This document shows positions 22,956-28,216 of a DNA stretch of 28,216 nucleotides, in pieces. Source of the stretch: Bacillota bacterium. Lineage in GTDB: Bacteria > Bacillota > Limnochordia > Darwinibacteriales > Darwinibacteriaceae. Positions within the stretch are counted from its first letter, which is position 1, and each line of letters begins with the position of its first letter. Position numbers and translations under genes: made by a program. A model generated the notes under the pieces. It did no database searches, was not told where the DNA came from, and saw nothing but the letters and a program-made list of their open reading frames with translations. Location: NCBI GenBank assembly GCA_012799115.1, contig JAAZLY010000072.1:1-28216 (forward strand), read 5' to 3'.

Positions 22956-23855
22956 TTGCAGGGAAGAGATTATTTAGTCAGAGCCATGCTCGGCGATAAC
23001 CAAGCTAGATTGTTTGCACTTAGAACCACCGAGGTTGTAAGAACTGCTCAGTCGTACCATCAAACCACGCCTGTAGCTACAGCTGCCTTAGGGCGCACAC
23101 TGACCATGGGGTTGGTTTTGGGTGCGATGCTAAAAGGCGACGAGACAATTTCGATTCAAGTGAAGGGCGATGGGCCCTTAGGAGGAATTGTGGTCTCAGC
23201 TAGTTCCCATGGTAAAGTCAAAGGCTACGTAGCGAACCCGCATGTTGATCTACCCCTCAATGAGGATGGGAAGTTAGCAGTGGGTACGGCAGTGGGTCAT
23301 GGCAATTTGTACGTGATTCGGGACTTAGGGCTTAAAGAGGCCTACCAAGGAACCGTTCCCCTTCAGACTGGGGAGATTGGTGAGGACTTTGCCTACTACT
23401 TTACACACTCAGAGCAGACTCCCTCAGCGGTGGGATTGGGGGTTCTTATTGGAGTTGACGGAGTAGCGATGAGTAGTGGCGGCATTGTTGTACAGCTTCT
23501 ACCTGACGCTGTATCAGATGAGCAATTCATCGCTAAGCTCGAGGAAGAGCTTATTGCGATGTCTACTGTGAGTTCATTGTTCTCGGACGATCGTACTGTC
23601 GAGGAAATCGTGGAGTCCGTCTTTCAAACCCTACCAGTTCGTTTTATTGATACTGAAGAGGTTCGTTTTGAGTGTGATTGTTCCTGGGACAGATTTGAAC
23701 AAGCACTGATTACCCTTGGTGCCGAGGAATTGCAGGAATTAGTGGATGATGGGGAGACCGTTGAGACTATCTGCCACTTCTGCAACAAGCGTTATAACTT
23801 CACGATAGACCAACTGAATGTGATTTTAGGGGAGCTTGGAAGCACTAGGGAATAA
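22956..23855 (+). CDS. hslO: Redox-regulated chaperone Hsp33
   Basis: Cytosolic holdase switched on by oxidation. The 299 residues have the N-terminal Hsp33 core (MLGDNQARLFALRTTEVVR, then VKGDGPLGGIVV) and the C-terminal zinc redox switch CDC (near 240) with CHFC (near 273), all four Cys present. The TTG start is preceded by AGGAGG at seven-base spacing. It probably belongs to the ftsK run; its end overlaps a possible sporulation promoter for spoIIP. Confidence 0.96.
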   Translation: MQGRDYLVRAMLGDNQARLFALRTTEVVRTAQSYHQTTPVATAALGRTLTMGLVLGAMLKGDETISIQVKGDGPLGGIVVSASSHGKVKGYVANPHVDLPLNEDGKLAVGTAVGHGNLYVIRDLGLKEAYQGTVPLQTGEIGEDFAYYFTHSEQTPSAVGLGVLIGVDGVAMSSGGIVVQLLPDAVSDEQFIAKLEEELIAMSTVSSLFSDDRTVEEIVESVFQTLPVRFIDTEEVRFECDCSWDRFEQALITLGAEELQELVDDGETVETICHFCNKRYNFTIDQLNVILGELGSTRE

Positions 23856-23879
23856 ATGTCCTCCCCCTCCGCATATATT
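23849..23879 (+). promoter_or_regulatory. Candidate sigma-E promoter of spoIIP
   Basis: GGAATAAA (23849-23856), 15 bp, then CATATATT (23872-23879). The sigma-E consensus is GKMATATT-N14-CATACANT: the -10 fits fully if the variable positions are allowed, and the -35 fits six of eight. Transcription would begin only about 15 bases before the spoIIP ATG. Confidence 0.4.
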
Positions 23880-23900
23880 GTTGTGGAAGGGGGAATAGCA

Positions 23901-24677
23901 ATGGCTAGAATGGCTAGAAATGAGAAAAATGGACCTGGTCTTTTATTTATTGTAGTTACGCTGATTGTAGTTGCGGTGGTGGGGGCGAGATTCTTTGGCT
24001 TTATGCCTGGAGGCGATGAGGAGGAACCCCTTCCTCCAGTGGTGCGGACGGAGGACCCAGAGCCGCCCCAGGGGGATGAGGTAGACTTAACTCCGAAGGT
24101 ACTAGTCTTCCATAGTCATGCATCGGAGAATTACAAACCTAAGGACAGTCATGAACGAGGCATCTACGGTGATGTTGTCAGGGTTGGCGAGGCCTTTGTT
24201 CAGGAGCTGTCCAGCCTTGGTATCACGGCCCTTCATGACAAGACCATTCACGATCAGCCACGTTACAGTGAGGCTTTCGTGAACTCCGAAAAGAAGGCGA
24301 ATGAGTTATTGGCCGCCAATCCCAGCATTCAAGTTGTCTTGGACATTCATCGGGATGGTTTGGAGGACAAACCAGACGACTATACCAAAGCACGTGCGAA
24401 TGATATAGATGTTGCAAAGATTCTCTTCGTAGTTGGTGACAAGGATAATGATCACCTAGATGACAACATCAGTTTTGCCCAAGCCATTAGTGATGCAATG
24501 GAGAAGGAATATCCTGGTGTGACTCGAGGCGTACGTGTGTTCAAGTCAGACTACAGCGGGGAGCTTCACCCCAATAGCATTATGATTCTAGTAGGCGACT
24601 GGCGGGGCAACACTGTTGAGGAAGCAGTGGCTTCAGCACGGCTCTTGGCCAGAGTTGTAGCAACATTCATAAAGTGA
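23901..24677 (+). CDS. spoIIP: Stage II sporulation protein P, peptidoglycan amidase/endopeptidase
   Basis: Cell-wall hydrolase of the SpoIID-SpoIIM-SpoIIP engulfment machine. A short basic N-terminus and one membrane segment at about 11-30 (LLFIVVTLIVVAVVGARFF) lead into a Pro/Glu-rich linker and the SpoIIP domain: LVFHSHASENYKPKD near 66 with the zinc-type His and Glu, GDVVRVGEAFVQEL, and LDIHRDG near 152. At 258 residues it is much shorter than the 401-residue B. subtilis protein, losing mostly the region between membrane and catalytic domain. ATG 23901 lies behind AAGGGGG. spoIID and spoIIM are not in the window. Confidence 0.92.
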   Translation: MARMARNEKNGPGLLFIVVTLIVVAVVGARFFGFMPGGDEEEPLPPVVRTEDPEPPQGDEVDLTPKVLVFHSHASENYKPKDSHERGIYGDVVRVGEAFVQELSSLGITALHDKTIHDQPRYSEAFVNSEKKANELLAANPSIQVVLDIHRDGLEDKPDDYTKARANDIDVAKILFVVGDKDNDHLDDNISFAQAISDAMEKEYPGVTRGVRVFKSDYSGELHPNSIMILVGDWRGNTVEEAVASARLLARVVATFIK

Positions 24678-24698
24678 CAGTAATTGGGAGTGACATTC

Positions 24699-26051
24699 AT
24701 GAACCAGCACATACATCTGATTGGCATCGGTGGAACAGGCATGGGTCCTTTAGCAAAGGTCTTTTTGGAGATGGGTCATAGCGTCAGTGGATCCGATCTT
24801 CAGCCTTCAGATACTACCGACTACTTAAGTAAGTTAGGGGCCAAGATCTATTTCAAACATGCGGCAGCAAATGTGAACGGAGCAACAAGTGTCATCTACT
24901 CAAGCGCCATACCTATCCAGAACCCAGAAATGATAGCTGCCCGCGAAAACGGGATGAATGTGCTGCATCGCTCAGAAGTACTTGCACAACTACTTAACAC
25001 CAAGCGAGGTATTGCCGTGGGCGGGGCCCATGGCAAGACGACGATAACCTCAATGTTAGCTCTTTGTTTGGAGAACTCTGGACTTGATCCCACAGTCTTA
25101 ATTGGGGCCCATTTTGCACCCTTTGGTCCAGGTGCAAAGTATGGTCGGGGCGAGTTCGTAGTAGCCGAGGCAGATGAGAGTGATGGAAGCTTCTTACGTT
25201 ATCGTCCAGAAGTAAGTGTTGTCACCAGTATTGAACCCGACCACTTAGAGAACTATAACGGAACCTTTGCCTCTTTGATCGATAGTTACAGGCGGTTCTT
25301 GGCGAACTGTGCGCCGACTGGTTTACGCTTGATTGGAGTTGACGATAACGTTGCTGCGTCGATAAGTCAAGAGTTCGATTGTGTGACCTATGGATTTTCG
25401 CCCCAGGCCGAGTGGCGCGCTGAGGTGCTTCGGTTAGATCAACAGAACTCTCATTTTCGGGTATATCGGCACGGTCAATTCTTCGGTGACTTTGAGCTAG
25501 CTGTACCCGGTCGTCACAATGTCTCGAATGCCCTAGCCTGTATAGTGGTAGCCACATATGTGGGTTTGTCCCTTGGGCAGATACAGAATGCGCTCCGGAC
25601 CTTCCACGGTGCCCAGCGCAGGTTCCAGATTATTGGATCGAGAAATGGGGCCATTGTTGTAGATGACTATGCCCATCATCCGACAGAGGTTGCCGCCACA
25701 ATTAGAGCTGCCCGTGAAGGATGGCCTTCACGTCAGATTGTAGCAGTATTTCAACCGCATCGTTATTCACGAACCTCACTTCTTTTTGACGATTTTGCTC
25801 GAGCATTCAGGGAAGCGGATATCGTGATTATCACGGATATCTACGCGCCGCCTCCAGAGCAGGCTATCCCTGGGGTAAGTTCGTCGGTCCTAGCAGAACG
25901 AATTCGGGATCATAAGGGACCAAAGAAGGTCTATCATATCCCAAAACAAGAGGATGTTGCGTCATTCCTACAAGGTTGGTTAGGGGCCGGAGACCTAGTG
26001 TTAGTGATGGGTGCTGGTCCGATCTGGCGAGTCGCCCGTGATTTGGTCTAG
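24699..26051 (+). CDS. murC: UDP-MurNAc-L-alanine ligase
   Basis: Adds L-Ala to UDP-MurNAc, opening stem-peptide synthesis. The 450 residues have the N-terminal IHLIGIGGTGMGPLA dinucleotide-like loop, the ATP loop GGAHGKTT near 108 (usually GTHGKTT), ADESDGSF near 152, and VDDYAHHPTEV near 322. ATG 24699 follows GGGAGTGA; the upstream TTG at 24684 overlaps it. The gene has moved about 10 kb from its usual dcw place. Its last 51 bases overlap the convergent yqhG gene, with no terminator between. Confidence 0.95.
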   Translation: MNQHIHLIGIGGTGMGPLAKVFLEMGHSVSGSDLQPSDTTDYLSKLGAKIYFKHAAANVNGATSVIYSSAIPIQNPEMIAARENGMNVLHRSEVLAQLLNTKRGIAVGGAHGKTTITSMLALCLENSGLDPTVLIGAHFAPFGPGAKYGRGEFVVAEADESDGSFLRYRPEVSVVTSIEPDHLENYNGTFASLIDSYRRFLANCAPTGLRLIGVDDNVAASISQEFDCVTYGFSPQAEWRAEVLRLDQQNSHFRVYRHGQFFGDFELAVPGRHNVSNALACIVVATYVGLSLGQIQNALRTFHGAQRRFQIIGSRNGAIVVDDYAHHPTEVAATIRAAREGWPSRQIVAVFQPHRYSRTSLLFDDFARAFREADIVIITDIYAPPPEQAIPGVSSSVLAERIRDHKGPKKVYHIPKQEDVASFLQGWLGAGDLVLVMGAGPIWRVARDLV

Positions 26052-26924
26052 ATCTTGCAGGTACCAATTACTTACAGGATCGTAGGTGAGCGTCTTACTC
26101 TGTTCCTTTCCCCTAGTGGGAACCACCACTAGGCGATATTGGTAGAGAGGAATAAGTAGTAATGCGCTTCGTAGGGCATCCATAGTTAGGGTGGGAGCAA
26201 GACGCTGTTTAATCTCGTCTTCCTTAGCCCTGTATTCGTTTGAGTCACTGTTACCCTGGAAAAACTCCCGGAGTTTTGCTTCCTCTAGGGTCAACTTATC
26301 GGTCGCTTCACGAGCCCAGGTATGATCTGTTGCCTCGATGATCTCTTGCAGGTGTTCTGTGGCTCTTAGGAAGGCTTGCTTGAAGCCAAGTTTACGTTTA
26401 CGGATTGCTTCTATGCCAACCCCACCGTCTCTCAGAAGGTGATAGGGAAAGGCGAACTTGAGTACTCGACCAGAAGAGAGATCCACCATTACGGTGTGAA
26501 TGCTCTCTTTTTTTTGTAGTCCCTTTTCTTCTACAAGAATCTCAAACTGCAGGTACTGTGCATAGGGTAAGGAACAATTCACGACATAGGCCCGTCCCTC
26601 TGCCCCGAGCCCGCTTAGCACTTTCTTGCGTATGCTGGGTTCGTGAAAGTACTGGTGGGGAATGTGGGCCTGACTCAATATTCCTTGTCTGCGAATTACT
26701 TGTACAATGCTATGCAAGCGATAGCTACCGGGACAGATTAGATCAGCGCCATACATTTCTGCGGCTTTTTTATCGAAGGTAAATTGCAGTAAGCGTCCTT
26801 GGGCGCGCCAACCATCTAACTCCTTCATGAGGTCATCGTCTGCCTGAACCTGCCAAACTCCTTTGCGGATTTCTACGGGTTCGAGATGGAGGAGCTTGAA
26901 GAAGTCGAAAACCATTTGCTTCAT
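26001..26924 (-). CDS. yqhG: YqhG-family protein of unknown function
   Basis: A 307-residue soluble protein with no catalytic motif I recognise. It resembles B. subtilis YqhG, which lies beside the SNF2 helicase YqhH, the same pairing as here. Visible features: an N-terminal MKQMVFDFFKLLHLEPVEI start typical of the family, a mixed alpha/beta body, an acidic helical stretch (EATDKLTLEEAKLREFF, then EYRAKEDEIKQRL) and a C-terminal LIPLYQYRLVVVP strand region. ATG 26924 is seven bases after AGGAGG; an in-frame TTG at 26930 is too close to it. Fifteen bases separate it from the helicase stop, so the two form one operon. Confidence 0.75.
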   Translation of the reverse strand: MKQMVFDFFKLLHLEPVEIRKGVWQVQADDDLMKELDGWRAQGRLLQFTFDKKAAEMYGADLICPGSYRLHSIVQVIRRQGILSQAHIPHQYFHEPSIRKKVLSGLGAEGRAYVVNCSLPYAQYLQFEILVEEKGLQKKESIHTVMVDLSSGRVLKFAFPYHLLRDGGVGIEAIRKRKLGFKQAFLRATEHLQEIIEATDHTWAREATDKLTLEEAKLREFFQGNSDSNEYRAKEDEIKQRLAPTLTMDALRSALLLIPLYQYRLVVVPTRGKEQSKTLTYDPVSNWYLQDLDQITGDSPDRTSTHH

Positions 26925-26939
26925 CTGCAAGCCTCCTCT

Positions 26940-28216
26940 CTAGAGTAAGTCCCATGCTGATGTCTTCACTTCAGCCTGCCCCTTAACAAAGCGATCGCCA
27001 AAACGGTCGATCTTTTCTCGAATCTTCTCCTGCTCTTCGTGGGCTAAGAAGATTTCCATAATCTCACTCTCAAAGGACTTTCCTAGATTGAGATGGAGGA
27101 GTATCGTGTCCAATTCCCCGATGATTGTCTCAAACATGTTTATTTTCTGGTGCAGAAGGTACATGATATGTTCTTCAATCGTGTCCTTGGTGAGGAGGTT
27201 GAAGATATGAACATCACGGGATTGCCCGAGACGGTGCACCCTGCCAATGCGTTGTTCTAGACGCATCGGGTTCCAAGGTAGGTCGAAGTTGACAATTTGA
27301 TTGCAGAATTGGAAATTGAGCCCCTCTCCACCGGATTCCGTGCTCACGAGAACTTGACCCTCCTTTTGAAACAGATGACGGATCCACTGTTTCTTCCCCC
27401 GGGAAAGGGTGCCGTCAAAAGCCAATGTCTTGTAGCCTGCCCTTTCCAGGCGATAGCGAATATACTCCTGGGACGCCTTATATTCGGTGAAGACAATGAT
27501 CTTATCGTCCTTGAGCTCCTCAATGAGGCGCTCCAAGATGTCGCACTTGGAGTTCTGTTTCACATCCGCTAGGTCTTTGAGTAGCGAAGCCACTTCTGAG
27601 AGATGATCGGGCTCCAAGTTCTCCATCATTTTCTCCAAGGTCAAGGCGGTAGCTAGGAACGTTGAACAGACCTCTCTTTGTAGTGTGATCAAAGGAAGGA
27701 TATTTTGCAGGCCGCTCCGTCGGCTCCTGTCACGTATGAAGCTCGTGACTCTATCGTAGATTTCTTGTTCCTTGGGTGTTAAGGAGACGATCAGCGGATG
27801 GACGATACGTTTTGTGAATTGGACAACTCCCGTATCGCGCTGGTTACGCACCATGACACCTCTGAGAAGGACTTTGAGCTCCTGAGGGTTCTTCGGCGTC
27901 CTCTTGTCTTGCATAAACTTCTCCTTAAAGGAACGATAACTGCCAAGCTGTCCAGGCTTGATCAATGCAATTAGATTGTAGAGCTCCTTCAGGTCGTTTT
28001 GAACCGGCGTGGCGGTTAGCATCAGGCAGTACTTTTTTTGGATAGAGTTGACAAAGCGATAACTCACGGTGGAGCTGTTTTTCAGTTTGTGTGCTTCATC
28101 TACAATGACGAGGTCGTAGGGAATTGTCGCAATAAGGGAAGCATGTGGATCACGCTTGGCGGTATCTAGTGACGCAATGAGGATGTCTGAGAAGCGCCAA
28201 TCCCATTCGCTGCGCT
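26940..28216 (-). CDS. yqhH: SNF2-family DEAD/H helicase, C-terminal part (YqhH-like; 5' end beyond the window)
   Basis: ATP-dependent double-stranded DNA translocase of the Swi2/Snf2 type. The visible 424 residues begin inside the first RecA-like lobe; the reading frame stays open to the window edge, so a GTG at 28067 is internal. Motif II is VDEAHKLKNSS just upstream of it, motif III LMLTATPVQN, motif V STESGGEGLNFQFCNQIVNFD, and motif VI EQRIGRVHRLGQ, followed by a helical C-terminal tail (KINMFETIIGELDTILLHL onward). Walker A would lie outside the window. The partner gene yqhG follows. Substrate and role are unknown. Confidence 0.88.
   Translation of the reverse strand, partial: RSEWDWRFSDILIASLDTAKRDPHASLIATIPYDLVIVDEAHKLKNSSTVSYRFVNSIQKKYCLMLTATPVQNDLKELYNLIALIKPGQLGSYRSFKEKFMQDKRTPKNPQELKVLLRGVMVRNQRDTGVVQFTKRIVHPLIVSLTPKEQEIYDRVTSFIRDRSRRSGLQNILPLITLQREVCSTFLATALTLEKMMENLEPDHLSEVASLLKDLADVKQNSKCDILERLIEELKDDKIIVFTEYKASQEYIRYRLERAGYKTLAFDGTLSRGKKQWIRHLFQKEGQVLVSTESGGEGLNFQFCNQIVNFDLPWNPMRLEQRIGRVHRLGQSRDVHIFNLLTKDTIEEHIMYLLHQKINMFETIIGELDTILLHLNLGKSFESEIMEIFLAHEEQEKIREKIDRFGDRFVKGQAEVKTSAWDLL

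Overview
This 28.2 kb window reads as chromosomal DNA of an endospore-forming Bacillota (Clostridia or Limnochordia-like, moderate GC). The evidence is a dcw-type wall and division cluster with the meso-diaminopimelate form of MurE (DNPR motif), the sporulation genes spoIIGA, sigE, sigG, spoIIR and spoIIP, a class A RNase P RNA, strong AGGAGG-type ribosome sites and frequent GTG/TTG starts. I see no mobile element, CRISPR array or prophage gene. No gap between genes exceeds 300 bases.

Layout. Bases 1-3850 hold a tRNA with anticodon CAT, a GT4 glycosyltransferase, a reverse-strand E2-like acyltransferase, a short Nif3-family protein and rnpB. Bases 3900-16014 hold a long forward wall/division run: mraZ (behind three 10-bp-spaced MraZ boxes), rsmH, ftsL, a PASTA-type division PBP, murE, murF, mraY, ftsW, murA, ftsQ/divIB and ftsZ. 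From 16092 to 18716 a reverse-strand spoIIGA-sigE pair lies back to back with forward sigG. Forward spoIIR, ymxH, nrdR, a SpoIIIE/FtsK translocase, a short RodZ-like protein, hslO, spoIIP and murC follow. The right end holds reverse-strand yqhG and a SNF2 helicase that runs off the edge.

Functional logic. MurA, MurC, MurE and MurF make cytoplasmic precursor, MraY makes lipid I, FtsW and the PBP polymerise and cross-link septal wall, and FtsL, FtsQ and FtsZ organise the divisome. MurD, MurG, MurB and FtsA, normal members of such clusters, are not in the window. SpoIIR, SpoIIGA and pro-SigE form the pathway that switches on the mother-cell sigma factor; here all three genes, plus sigG, meet around one divergent intergenic region. 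FtsK/SpoIIIE and SpoIIP act later in chromosome pumping and engulfment.

Most notable points: the division PBP has no ATG/GTG/TTG start before its membrane anchor and appears to start at CTG (5840); the dcw cluster is rearranged; spoIIG is inverted relative to Bacillus; candidate sigma-F and sigma-E promoters precede sigG and spoIIP; the E2-like acyltransferase lacks its catalytic His; and a palindrome-rich gap after the tRNA carries a 14-base copy of the mraZ operator. I did not find a clear new multi-gene system: most genes belong to recognisable families.
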